From: JARRQJ01 sp037381915
Lineage (GTDB): Bacteria > Pseudomonadota > Gammaproteobacteria > DRLM01
Length of the DNA: 64,000 bases
Assembly (NCBI GenBank): GCA_037381915.1
Contig: JARRQJ010000016.1
Location: 1 to 64,000, forward strand
Direction: 5' to 3'
Made by a program: the position numbers and the translations under genes. The notes below the pieces were generated by a model that had not been told where the DNA came from, did not search any database, and saw nothing but the letters and a program-made list of their open reading frames with translations. Shown piece after piece: positions 7,612 through 16,539 of this stretch. Position 1 is the stretch's first letter. Each line of letters starts with the position of its first letter.

Positions 7612-9084
7612 TCAAGCGCCCATGGGCAGTTCGACCCTCCGCACCAGTTCCTCGATGAGCCGCTGATAGAGGACGTCGCCCAAAATCGCGTCCTCCACTC
7701 CGGCCTCCACGTTGGGGTTGTCATTGACTTCGATGACGTAGACGGCTTCGCGGCGCTGTTTGATGTCCACGCCGTAAAAACCGCTACCGATGGCATTGGC
7801 GGCCTTCATGGCGGTGTCGACCACCAGTGGCGGGATATCCTCGACCCGCCACGCCTTGAAACCGCCCTCGGTAAACCCGCCGGTCGATTCATGCTTGACG
7901 ATCTGCCAATGCTTACCGGACATGAAGTATTGACAGGCGAACAGCGGCTTGCGATTCAGCACGCCAATGCGCCAATCGAACTCGGTGTAAAGGAATTCCT
8001 GGGCCAGGATCAGATCCGATTCCTTGAACAGCCGCTCGGCGATCTCCTCGGCCTCCCTGAAGCTTTCCGCCTTGAACACCCCACGCGAGAAAGAACCGTC
8101 CGGGATCTTGATCACGCAGGGATAGGACATCATGCTCTCCAGGATCGAGGTCTTGCCCTTGCGCAGGATCAGGGTCTTGGGCGTGGGGATGTTGTGGGCC
8201 TTCATCAGCTCCGCCAGGAATACCTTGTTGGAGCATTTAAGGATGGAATCCGGATCGTCGATCACCGCCATGCCCTCGCTTTCGGCCTTCTTGGCGAATC
8301 GGTAGGTGTAGTGGTCCACCTGGGTAGTCTCGCGAATGAACAGCGCATCGTATTCCGCAAGCCGCGGGTAATCCTTCTTCTCGATCAAATCCACGTCGAC
8401 GTTGAGGCGCTTACCGACCCTGATGAGGCGTTGCAGGGCCCTGGCGTTGGACGGGGGCAGTTTCTCGGCCGGGTTGTACAGGACCGCTAGGTCGCAGCGG
8501 GAGATCTTGGAGGCGCGCGGCTCGCGCCAGCGGCGCCCGAGATGGGAATTCAAGGTCTCGATGAAAAACGGGTGCTGCTCTTCGCTGATATTGTTCAGTG
8601 TCACCGGTCTGATGGCGTCGATCTGCCAGGTCTCGCGCCGCTTCAATTCGACCTTGAGCAAGGGACAGGGAAACTGGTCGAAGATCTGGCGTGCCACGTC
8701 CTGAAGATGAGAGAACTCGCAGCGGCCGAAGAAAATGAAGAATTGGAAAGTCGAGCCCGACGGCTGGTCGCCGTACTTGCGGAAGCTCTTCACCACCAAA
8801 GGATCCAGGTCCTCCAGGTTGAGGCTGTATACCGACTTGCTGCTCAGGTCGCTGATGGTCTTGACGCTGGGGATGACACGGTGCCAGCGCGCCTCCGCCA
8901 AGAGCGAACAGTAATAACCGAGACTGAGATAACGGTAGCTGCGGCAGAGATTGATCACCTTTTCGTTTTTTGACTTGAGATACTCCGGATTGGCGAGATA
9001 GTCCTTCACCTCGACAATATTCGCCCCGGGAAAGTGCGATTCCCAGTCTTTGCGATGTTCGACGACAATCGTATGCGTGGACAT
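7612..9084 (-). CDS. RimK-like ATP-grasp ligase with N-terminal RLAN domain
   Basis: The 490-residue protein has an N-terminal alpha/beta region (about 1-160), matching the RLAN domain that precedes a class of RimK-like ligases. From about 190 to 485 it is an ATP-grasp enzyme, with CSNKVFLAELMKAHNIPTPK, then VIKIPDGSFSRGVFK, AQEFLYTEFDWRIGVL, and a metal site in GVDIKQRREAVYVIEVNDNP. ATP-grasp enzymes of this group join a carboxylate to an amine through an acyl phosphate, as when RimK adds glutamates to ribosomal protein S6. The substrate here is unknown. It is 27 bp downstream of the GNAT-C39 gene, almost certainly in one operon, as known for RLAN proteins. Confidence 0.88.
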   Translation of the reverse strand: MSTHTIVVEHRKDWESHFPGANIVEVKDYLANPEYLKSKNEKVINLCRSYRYLSLGYYCSLLAEARWHRVIPSVKTISDLSSKSVYSLNLEDLDPLVVKSFRKYGDQPSGSTFQFFIFFGRCEFSHLQDVARQIFDQFPCPLLKVELKRRETWQIDAIRPVTLNNISEEQHPFFIETLNSHLGRRWREPRASKISRCDLAVLYNPAEKLPPSNARALQRLIRVGKRLNVDVDLIEKKDYPRLAEYDALFIRETTQVDHYTYRFAKKAESEGMAVIDDPDSILKCSNKVFLAELMKAHNIPTPKTLILRKGKTSILESMMSYPCVIKIPDGSFSRGVFKAESFREAEEIAERLFKESDLILAQEFLYTEFDWRIGVLNRKPLFACQYFMSGKHWQIVKHESTGGFTEGGFKAWRVEDIPPLVVDTAMKAANAIGSGFYGVDIKQRREAVYVIEVNDNPNVEAGVEDAILGDVLYQRLIEELVRRVELPMGA

Positions 9085-9111
9085 TGAGCTTCTAAATGAT
9101 CCTCATCATCA

Positions 9112-10287
9112 CTAATGACCACCCCAGCGTGCGGATTTGCTCGACAGCATCTGCTCCCCGGTCTCCTTTTCATTCTTGGATTCTTCATGCGCCTGCGCGC
9201 GCCTCTTCAAGATCAGCACCGCCTTTTGCGCGGCCTTGCCGTAGCGGGCCATGCGTTCGAAGTCCTTGCGCAGGATCGGCATATTTACGCAATCGGTGAT
9301 GGTCTTGCCCGTCTCCTTGTCGACCAGGGGGTCATGCACGTAGATGAAACGCTCGTCAAAGCCGGTGACCACCACCCAGTGCGGCGATTTTTCGTGATAG
9401 ATGCGATACGAACTGATGAGCACGATGGGGATCCCACCCTGTTCGAATTGTTCCTGAAGGGCGTTGATGCTCATCACCCCGAAATGAATCTTCACCGGCA
9501 CGCTGCGCAGTTCGTTGAGAAAGTCGTCCTGAACCAGGCGCATTACCTCTTTCTTCTCCGGATCGCGCACGGAGTCCACGAACAGGGCGCCTTCCGCATT
9601 AACGTAGATTTCCACGTCGAAACCGCGATGATAGGCCGACAGCGCAAGGCCATAGGGCCCGCAGCCGCCGTGGCCCGAAGTCATGAACACGGTGGTCGAC
9701 TCCCGCCAGATGCGCAACTCCAGCATGCGGTCCAGGCCCAACTGCGGGTCCAGCGCCTTCATGGCCATCATCACCGACGCCGGCCCGCAGGTGAAATCCA
9801 GAGTCTGTTCGTAATAGGGCACACGCATCATGGCCGGTTTGAGGTCCTTGACCATGGATTTCTCGAAGCGCAGGGCGTCCATGTGATCTTCATAGTAATC
9901 GGCGTGTACACCGAACTCACGGTAACCGTGGCGCCTGAAAAGATTGATGGAAGGAATGTTATCCTTGCGAACCTCCAGGCGCAGCGAGACGCAATCGTGC
10001 TGGCGCGCCGACGCCTCGGACGCTTTCACCAGGCGACCGGCCACGCCCATGCGTTGATACCGGGGATCGACCGCCAAAGAATAGAGGCGCGCCAGGGAGA
10101 TACCGTCGTTGAACAACAGCATGGCGTAGCCGCGCACCACGCCGTTCTCTTCTTCCACCAGGGTCTCGGCGTGTCCCTTAATCAATAAGTAACGGAAGTT
10201 GCGGCGCGACAAACGGTCGGTCTCGAAGCTGCTGTCTTCGATTCTCACCAAGGCATCCAGATCATCCAGCGTTGCATGCCGAATCAT
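9112..10287 (-). CDS. GNAT acetyltransferase fused to a C39-like cysteine peptidase
   Basis: Residues 1-145 are a GNAT domain (ARLYSLAVDPRYQRMGVAGR, with the CoA loop at about 77-86, and INLFRRHGYREFG). Residues 150-360 are a papain-fold, C39-like domain. Cys167 lies in DFTCGPASVMM, His303 in SPHWVVVTGFD and Asp319 in VHDPLVD, in the order of a Cys-His-Asp triad. The tail (361-391) is charged and probably disordered. There is no signal peptide, so it is cytoplasmic. It may acylate or amidate a peptide and cleave it, working on the same substrate as the ATP-grasp ligase encoded next. The pairing is known for the family; the substrate is not. Confidence 0.88.
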   Translation of the reverse strand: MIRHATLDDLDALVRIEDSSFETDRLSRRNFRYLLIKGHAETLVEEENGVVRGYAMLLFNDGISLARLYSLAVDPRYQRMGVAGRLVKASEASARQHDCVSLRLEVRKDNIPSINLFRRHGYREFGVHADYYEDHMDALRFEKSMVKDLKPAMMRVPYYEQTLDFTCGPASVMMAMKALDPQLGLDRMLELRIWRESTTVFMTSGHGGCGPYGLALSAYHRGFDVEIYVNAEGALFVDSVRDPEKKEVMRLVQDDFLNELRSVPVKIHFGVMSINALQEQFEQGGIPIVLISSYRIYHEKSPHWVVVTGFDERFIYVHDPLVDKETGKTITDCVNMPILRKDFERMARYGKAAQKAVLILKRRAQAHEESKNEKETGEQMLSSKSARWGGH

Positions 10288-10545
10288 AAAATTATATGAA
10301 CTCCGACCGGTTCATCGTCATCAACCGCCGTAGGGATCGACTCGGGGCATGATGGCTGCCTGCGAACGACTGAACAAGGCGGGGATGGCTCGAAGCTTTC
10401 CCGATTCTATCATTCCCCGTTCCCGGCGGGCGATCGGTGCCGGGACGGCACACAATAATGGATTGCGATAAAATCGTTAAGTTCTTTTTTGAACCGGGGT
10501 AGACTAAGGTTCGCCTACCCCGGACAGCAGCCAAGGGGCACGTTC

Positions 10546-12243
10546 ATGCCGATACCACGTTTCGACCATTACTACCGTTACGCCGAACTCAGCGACCTGT
10601 TGCACTCCCTCGCCGCCGCCTCCCCCCGCTTGATGCGCCTGGAGAGCATCGGCAAGAGCCATGAGGGCCGGGATATCTGGCTGGCGGTGATCACAAGTGC
10701 CGCCACCGGCGACGACCGGAACAAACCAGGCTTCTGGGTGGACGGCAACCTTCACGCCCCGGAACTGGCCGGCTCCGCCGCCTGCCTGTATCTCATCCAC
10801 ACCCTGCTGAGCGGCTATGACACCGACCGCGAGATAAGGCGCTGTCTGGACACCCGGACCTTCTACATCTGCCCACGCATCAACCCGGACGGGGCCGAAT
10901 GGGCCCTGGCCGACACCCCCAAGCTCATCCGCTCCAGCACCCGCCCCTATCCCTATGATGAACTGGCGGTGGGCGGGCTGATTCGCGAAGACATGGACGG
11001 CGACGGCCGGATCCTGAGCATGCGCATCGCCGACCCCGACGGGCCCTGGAAGGTCTCCGAGCGGGATCCACGGCTGTTGGTTCCGCGGGAACCTACCGAA
11101 CAGGGCGGTCAGTATTACCGTCTGCTCCCGGAAGGGCGCCTGGAAGACTACGACGGTTATCTCATTCACGTGCAGCCGGTTAAGGAAGGCTTGGACCTCA
11201 ACCGCAACTTCCCGGCGGAATGGCGCAACGAGGCCGAACAAAAGGGGGCGGGCCCCTATCCCGCCTCGGAACCCGAGGTACGGGCCGTGGTGCACTTCAT
11301 CACCGACCACCCCAATCTGTGCGGCGGCGTAGCTTTTCACACCTACAGCGGCGTGCTGCTGCGCCCCCTCTCCTATCGTGATGACAGTGACCTGGCACCG
11401 GAAGACCTGTGGGTATACCGCAAGCTGGGCGACAAGGGCACGGCCCTTACCGGCTATCCGGCGGCCGCCACCTACCACGAATTCCGTTACCACCCCAAGG
11501 AGATCATTACCGGCGCCCTGGACGACTGGCTCTACGAACAGCTGGGGCTGTTCGCCTGGACCGTGGAGATCTGGAGTCCTCAGCGCCAAGCCGGCATCGA
11601 CAATTACCGGTTTATCGATTGGTACCGCGACCACCCCGAGGAAGATGATCTCAAACTGCTGGAGTGGAGCGACGACGTCCTGGAAGGCAAGGGCTTCATC
11701 GATTGGTATCCCTACGATCACCCGCAGTTGGGGCGCGTGGAATTGGGCGGCTGGAATCCTTTATTCAGCTTCTGGAACCCGCCGCCGCGCCTGCTGGAAG
11801 AGGAAGTACAACGCTTTCCGCAATGGCTGGTATGGCACGCCCTGCTCTCGCCGGAGCTGGCTGTTGAACTGAACTGCCAGGCATTGGGCAATGACAGCTA
11901 TCTGCTACGCGCCGTGGTCACCAACCGCGGCTGGCTACCCACCTACATCACCAAACTGGCCCTGGACAAGAAACTGGTACGCGGCGTGGTGTGCGAAATC
12001 GCACTGCCGAAGGATGCGACGCTGGTGCAAGGGCAACGCCGCATGGAACTCGGCCAACTGGAAGGCCGCGCCCATAAACCCGCCTCCACCTTCGGCTGGG
12101 CCGGTGTCGTAACCGATCCCACCGATCACCGCGCCAAGGCGGAATGGGTGGTGCAGGCCGAAAGCAAAGTCGAGATCGAGGTCACTGCCCGCCACCTCCG
12201 CGCCGGCCAGGTCCGGGCCAGGATTGCACTGGGCGGCGCCTGA
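10546..12243 (+). CDS. M14-family zinc carboxypeptidase
   Basis: The ATG at 10546 is preceded by AAGGGG; an upstream TTG at 10489 lacks support. The 565-residue protein has the full M14 site: His70 and Glu73 in GNLHAPELAGS, His265 in GVAFHTYSG as zinc ligands, the substrate-binding DLNRNFP (218-223) and the catalytic Glu341 in WTVEIWSP. After about residue 400 there is a beta-rich C-terminal region. No signal peptide is seen, so it should act in the cytoplasm on peptides. It is divergent from the GNAT-C39/ATP-grasp pair across a 258-bp promoter region, which suggests shared control and a common substrate, but this is inference. Confidence 0.88.
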   Translation: MPIPRFDHYYRYAELSDLLHSLAAASPRLMRLESIGKSHEGRDIWLAVITSAATGDDRNKPGFWVDGNLHAPELAGSAACLYLIHTLLSGYDTDREIRRCLDTRTFYICPRINPDGAEWALADTPKLIRSSTRPYPYDELAVGGLIREDMDGDGRILSMRIADPDGPWKVSERDPRLLVPREPTEQGGQYYRLLPEGRLEDYDGYLIHVQPVKEGLDLNRNFPAEWRNEAEQKGAGPYPASEPEVRAVVHFITDHPNLCGGVAFHTYSGVLLRPLSYRDDSDLAPEDLWVYRKLGDKGTALTGYPAAATYHEFRYHPKEIITGALDDWLYEQLGLFAWTVEIWSPQRQAGIDNYRFIDWYRDHPEEDDLKLLEWSDDVLEGKGFIDWYPYDHPQLGRVELGGWNPLFSFWNPPPRLLEEEVQRFPQWLVWHALLSPELAVELNCQALGNDSYLLRAVVTNRGWLPTYITKLALDKKLVRGVVCEIALPKDATLVQGQRRMELGQLEGRAHKPASTFGWAGVVTDPTDHRAKAEWVVQAESKVEIEVTARHLRAGQVRARIALGGA

Positions 12244-12401
12244 GGACCATCGCGGCGGACCGTGATGGTGATATCTCTTGCACACAGACGCCATCATCCT
12301 TGCCGCTCACTTCCGGGGTGAGCACCAAGCAATGCAAGAGTTTTGAGGTCAATCAATCGTGTGCAGTGTCATAACCTCAACATCCTGTACTGCGCGCTCT
12401 A

Positions 12402-12587
12402 CTACCCACCCGTACTGTATAAGATATAGCCGATTGTAGCAGCCGAGAGTAATCCCATAGCAACGCCGAGATAACTGAGATTATATTTTTTCCCGTCGTA
12501 AGGGTAGGCCGCGGTGGCCGCCGCCACCGGGATGAGTAGCAGGGCCCCGAAAATAATATACCGCTGCATCGCGGATAGAACTGACAT
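12402..12587 (-). CDS. Small two-helix membrane protein, hypothetical
   Basis: The ATG at 12587 follows a good ribosome binding site (AAGGAG, about 5-10 bases upstream). The 61-residue product has two hydrophobic helices (IIFGALLLIPVAAATAA and LGVAMGLLSAATIGYILY) joined by a polar turn (YPYDGKKYNLS). The first could also be read as a signal peptide. I recognise no family. It stands alone between the M14 gene and the sulfotransferase gene. Confidence 0.55.
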   Translation of the reverse strand: MSVLSAMQRYIIFGALLLIPVAAATAAYPYDGKKYNLSYLGVAMGLLSAATIGYILYSTGG

Positions 12588-12847
12588 AAACCTTCTCCTT
12601 CATTGACAAATGAAACGTCAAGCTTCCTACTCCTAACCGTACCGCCTGAATGAATTTTTTTCAACAACATAAGGCTCATAGCGACCATAGCCAGGCTCAT
12701 AAGTTCCGGCGTTTACTTACATTTACTGAAAAAGTCAGGTCTTATGGACAAATCAAGTCCCCTGAGTCCTCGGGGATGTGAGTAGCACTCCCGGACGGGG
12801 GATGGGGGGAACTCCAGAACGCCGCAAACCAGAGATCCGCATGCACA

Positions 12848-12949
12848 CTATCCCGCCAAGGCCTTTTGCAGCGGTCCCAAATGGGCCTCGAAACGGCGCC
12901 AACGCCCGATAGAGCTTTGATAAATGGGCTTGCGCACCTGATCGTAGCT
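12848..12949 (-). pseudogene. Out-of-frame C-terminal piece of the TPR-sulfotransferase
   Basis: Immediately after the premature stop of the sulfotransferase frame (TGA at 12951-12949), another frame continues with VRKPIYQSSIGRWRRFEAHL and LGPLQKALAG before TAG at 12850-12848. This is the conserved C-terminus of TPR-sulfotransferases. The segment that normally joins it to LLTF (about 20 residues, usually beginning CGLPWD) is missing, so a 3n+1 deletion has both removed residues and shifted the frame. Confidence 0.75.
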
Positions 12950-14559
12950 CAGAATGTCAGCAGTTCGCGGACCATGCGCTCTTGATCGGACACCAGGGTC
13001 TCATAGGAAACGTCCAGCATGGATATGGGCAACACCTCTCGCCAATGCCGCATCAGTTCCTCGTAGCGCCGATAGTAGAAACCCAGATCCTCCAGCCGGT
13101 ACATGTAGGAATGATATCCTGAGAAATCGTAAGAGTAGCAGGAAAAACAGGTATCCAATGGATCACGCATGCAATGAATCACACGCGCTTGAGGAAACAA
13201 TAACGCGATTACGCCCAGGTAGTGAAAATTCCCCGGCATCTTGTCGGTGACATAGGGTTCTCCCGCCGCCAGGTGATCGATACGCTCCAGGTAGTCCTGG
13301 GCCAGGCGGTTGCAGCCATCTTGGGTCAGTTCCGCAACACAACGCGGATAAGTCAAACTCATACCCAGGACGCTCCCCATGCGGTCGACAATTTCTCTGA
13401 TGTCGGCAAGTTCACCGGCGCCGTAAACTTCGGGATGACTGGCGAGGATCTGCTCCACCAGCGTCGTGCCCGACCGGGGCATGCCGACAATAAACAAGGG
13501 CCGGCGGGATTCATGAGATGCGCGCGGGGCGTTGCGCAGCAGGTCGGCGTCGAAGGTCGCGATGATTTCATGTATGAAGGCCGCATAGCCGTTCCGGTCG
13601 AAAGTGTGAGGTTTCAGGTCATTGCCGGCCTGGTAATGGCCGAAGGCCTTGTCATACTCGCCTTTGCGTTCATAGAGTCGACCTAGGTGCAAATGGGCGG
13701 TAATGCGTTGTTGCCGGCCGATGCGCTTATCCGGTCGCTCCAGCCCGTTCTCCAATAAGGCGATCGCCTCGCCGCGCCGCTGCACTTTGTCGCACATGTC
13801 GGCGAAGGCGTTGGCAATATTCAGATTCACCGGGCGGGCTTCAAGATAGGGTTGTAAACGGCGGTAGGCCTGTTCGATCGATCCCCGCCGCTCCAACAAC
13901 GCTGCCTCACCGGCGGCGATGGCGGCGTCGGAGGGATCAAGCCGTCCTGCCTCCCGGTAACTCGCCAATGCCTCATCCAGGTCGCCGAGCAAGGCCAAAG
14001 CGCCGCCCATTCCCATATGGGCTACCGCGTAGTGGGGCTTGAGCGCTACGGCGCGCTGAAAACTCTGTAGCGCCTCCCGGCTATTGCCCTGGAGCAACAG
14101 CACGTTGCCTAGATTGTTCAAGGCCTCCGCATAATCGCCCCTGATGCTGATGGCCGATCGGAAGAGTTCGACGGACTCATCGTAGCGTCCCAGCTCCTGC
14201 ACGATGTTGCCCAGGTTGTTGAGGGCCTGCGGCCAGCCGGGGCGGAATCGCAAGGCCTCCCGATAGGCCCGTTCCGCCTCTTGCAGGCGTCCAAGCCCCT
14301 GTAACGCCCTGGCGAGATTGTAGTACGCCTCCGGAAAATCAGGACGGATCGCGATGGCCTCACGGCAAGCGCCCAGGGCCTCCTCCAGCAAGCCCAATTG
14401 GCCGTTGAGCAAGCCGAGGGTAAACCAGGCATCGGCGTCGCGACGGTCCAGCCGGCAGAGCTGCCGGTAGGCCTCCCGCGCTTCGGGTAGACGGTTCTCC
14501 TGGAAAAGCGTTTGCGCCTTTTTGCGCCTGGAGCGGATTATGGAATTCTGCTTGGACAT
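12949..14559 (-). CDS. TPR-repeat sulfotransferase, 3' end broken
   Basis: The readable protein is 536 residues. Residues 1-300 or so are about eight TPR repeats (for example PEAYYNLARALQGLGRLQEA, WPQALNNLGNIVQELGRYDE). The sulfotransferase domain follows, with the PAPS 5'-phosphosulfate loop IVGMPRSGTTLVEQILASHP and the 3'-phosphate motif CMRDPLDTCFSCYSYDF. Such proteins are predicted to sulfate proteins or glycans. The frame ends early at LLTF, and the conserved last segment is out of frame beyond the stop, so the enzyme is probably inactive or the sequence has an error. The first catalytic motifs are intact. It follows fabB on the same strand. Confidence 0.8.
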   Translation of the reverse strand: MSKQNSIIRSRRKKAQTLFQENRLPEAREAYRQLCRLDRRDADAWFTLGLLNGQLGLLEEALGACREAIAIRPDFPEAYYNLARALQGLGRLQEAERAYREALRFRPGWPQALNNLGNIVQELGRYDESVELFRSAISIRGDYAEALNNLGNVLLLQGNSREALQSFQRAVALKPHYAVAHMGMGGALALLGDLDEALASYREAGRLDPSDAAIAAGEAALLERRGSIEQAYRRLQPYLEARPVNLNIANAFADMCDKVQRRGEAIALLENGLERPDKRIGRQQRITAHLHLGRLYERKGEYDKAFGHYQAGNDLKPHTFDRNGYAAFIHEIIATFDADLLRNAPRASHESRRPLFIVGMPRSGTTLVEQILASHPEVYGAGELADIREIVDRMGSVLGMSLTYPRCVAELTQDGCNRLAQDYLERIDHLAAGEPYVTDKMPGNFHYLGVIALLFPQARVIHCMRDPLDTCFSCYSYDFSGYHSYMYRLEDLGFYYRRYEELMRHWREVLPISMLDVSYETLVSDQERMVRELLTF

Positions 14560-14648
14560 GAGGCATCTGCAAAGCGTAGGTGTTCCGCGAGCCTGTACGC
14601 CCGCCTCTTCGGCTCACGAACTCGCCGCGCAACTAGCGGCGGCCGAAA

Positions 14649-15878
14649 TCACGAATAGCGTTGAAACACCAGGCTGGCATTGGTGCCGCCGAAGCCGAAG
14701 CTGTTGGACATCACACAGTCCAGTTTGATGTCATCCATGCGCTGGCGCACGATGGGCATGCCTTCTGCGGCCGGATCGAGCTTGTCGATGTTCGCGGACA
14801 GGGTAACGAAATTCTCTTCCATCATGAGTAGGGAATAGATCGCCTCATTGACCCCCGCCGCCCCCAACGCGTGACCCGTAAGGGACTTGGTGGAACTGAT
14901 ATACGGAATCTCGCTGCCGAAGACTTCCTTTACCGCGCCCAACTCGGTGACGTCGCCCACCGGTGTACTGGTGCCGTGAGCGTTGATGTAGTTGACCGGA
15001 CGGGTCACGGTGGCCAAGGCCTGTTGCATGCAACGCACCGCGCCTTCGCCCGAGGGTTGCACCATATCGTAACCGTCCGAGGTGGCACCGTAGCCGGTGA
15101 GTTCGGCGTAGATACGCGCCCCGCGCGCCAGGGCATGTTCCAATTCCTCCAACACCACCACGCCGCCGCCGCCGGAGATCACGAAACCGTCGCGCCCGGC
15201 GTCGTAGGCGCGGGAGGCCTGGTGCGGTCGATCATTGTACCCACCGGACAAGGCCCCCATGGCGTCGAACAGCACGCTCAGGGTCCAGTGGATCTCTTCC
15301 CCGCCGCCGGCGAAAACGATGTCCTGTTTATTCATCTGGATCAACTCGCCGCCGTGCCCGATGCAGTGGGCGCTGGTGGCGCATGCGGAACTGATGGAAT
15401 AATTCACGCCCTTGATGGCAAACGGCGTGGCGAGACAGGCGGAATTGGTGCTGGACATGGTGCGCGGCACCATGAAGGGCCCGACCTTGCGTGCGCCCTT
15501 GCTGCGCACGATATCCGCGGCCAGCACCTGATTGGACGTGGAGGGTCCTCCCGAGCCCATCACCAGCCCGCTACGGGGATTGGATATATGCTCCTTCTGC
15601 AAGCCCGCATCGGCGATTGCCTGCTCCATGGCGATATAATTGAACGCGGCGCCGTCACCCATGAAACGGCGCAAACGTCGGTCAACGACTTCATCCGGAT
15701 TGAGTCTGACGGAACCGTAAACATGAGAACGAAATCCGAGCTCGGCATACTCGGCGTTATGTTCAATACCGGACTGTCCCTGCTTGAGCGCGGCAATCAC
15801 CTCTTCGCGATTGCATCCGATGCTGCTCACGATCCCCAAGCCGGTAATCACTACCCGTCGCTTATTCTTTTCCATCAA
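14649..15878 (-). CDS. fabB: 3-oxoacyl-ACP synthase I
   Basis: FabB elongates acyl chains and is required for unsaturated fatty acids together with FabA. The 409-residue protein has the thiolase-fold catalytic triad: Cys166 in SSACATSAH, His301 in NAHGTSTP and His336 in LTGHALGA, matching Cys163, His298 and His333 of E. coli FabB. The C-terminal NSFGFGGTNAS is conserved. Its start overlaps the fabA stop by 4 bp (ATGA), so the two are translationally coupled. The fabAB pair shows the anaerobic route of unsaturated fatty acid synthesis. Confidence 0.97.
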   Translation of the reverse strand: MMEKNKRRVVITGLGIVSSIGCNREEVIAALKQGQSGIEHNAEYAELGFRSHVYGSVRLNPDEVVDRRLRRFMGDGAAFNYIAMEQAIADAGLQKEHISNPRSGLVMGSGGPSTSNQVLAADIVRSKGARKVGPFMVPRTMSSTNSACLATPFAIKGVNYSISSACATSAHCIGHGGELIQMNKQDIVFAGGGEEIHWTLSVLFDAMGALSGGYNDRPHQASRAYDAGRDGFVISGGGGVVVLEELEHALARGARIYAELTGYGATSDGYDMVQPSGEGAVRCMQQALATVTRPVNYINAHGTSTPVGDVTELGAVKEVFGSEIPYISSTKSLTGHALGAAGVNEAIYSLLMMEENFVTLSANIDKLDPAAEGMPIVRQRMDDIKLDCVMSNSFGFGGTNASLVFQRYS

Positions 15879-16396
15879 AAACCTTCTGTCACTGTAAAAA
15901 GACCGACTCGCAGATCGGCCGCCGTATAGATTTCCCTGCCGTCCACATGCACCGCCGCGTCGGCGATGCCCATAAATAGTTTACGTTGTATCACCCGCTT
16001 GAGGTTCACGCGATAGGTCACCAGTTTATTGGCGGGCGTGATCTGGCCGGAAAACTTCACCTCCCCCACGCCCAAGGCGCGCCCGTGCCCCGGCCCGCCC
16101 AGCCAACCGAGGTAGAAACCCACCAGTTGCCACAGCGCATCCAATCCCAGACAACCGGGCATCACCGGATCCCCTTCGAAATGACATTTGAAAAACCACA
16201 AGTCGGGGTCAATATCGAACTCGGCAGTGACCTCCCCTTTGCCATGCGTACCGCCGGTCTCGTTGATGGCGGTAATACGATCGAACATTAACATCGGCGG
16301 CAAGGGTAACTGGGCGTTGCCCGCGCCGAAAAGGTATCCGTGTCCGCAGGTCAACAACTCATCCCGCGAAAAACTATGTTGGTGTTTCAAGCTCAT
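15875..16396 (-). CDS. fabA: 3-hydroxydecanoyl-ACP dehydratase/isomerase
   Basis: FabA dehydrates 3-hydroxydecanoyl-ACP and isomerises trans-2 to cis-3 decenoyl-ACP, the branch point to unsaturated fatty acids. The 173-residue protein has the hot-dog fold motif FKCHFEGDPVMPGCLGLDAL with catalytic His72 and Asp86. That pattern, together with the length, separates it from FabZ. It is the first gene of the fabA-fabB operon. The 143-bp upstream gap contains copies of AGATTG/CAATCT in inverted arrangement (16414-16456) that may be a regulator site. Confidence 0.97.
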   Translation of the reverse strand: MSLKHQHSFSRDELLTCGHGYLFGAGNAQLPLPPMLMFDRITAINETGGTHGKGEVTAEFDIDPDLWFFKCHFEGDPVMPGCLGLDALWQLVGFYLGWLGGPGHGRALGVGEVKFSGQITPANKLVTYRVNLKRVIQRKLFMGIADAAVHVDGREIYTAADLRVGLFTVTEGF

Positions 16397-16539
16397 ATCC
16401 TGGCACCGTCGTAAGATTGTGTTCCGTGCAATCTCAATCCGCCATCGCCGAGATTGGACGCTATCATATCATGAATCTCATTTACACCGCGCCCCGCGGA
16501 AATCCGTGGAGCACGGCCGGCCTGAGGCGCTTGCGACAT

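Noticed and set aside
9115..10188. Plus-strand frame of 357 codons opposite the GNAT-C39 gene
   Set aside because: Shadow frame; the minus-strand gene has full catalytic motifs.
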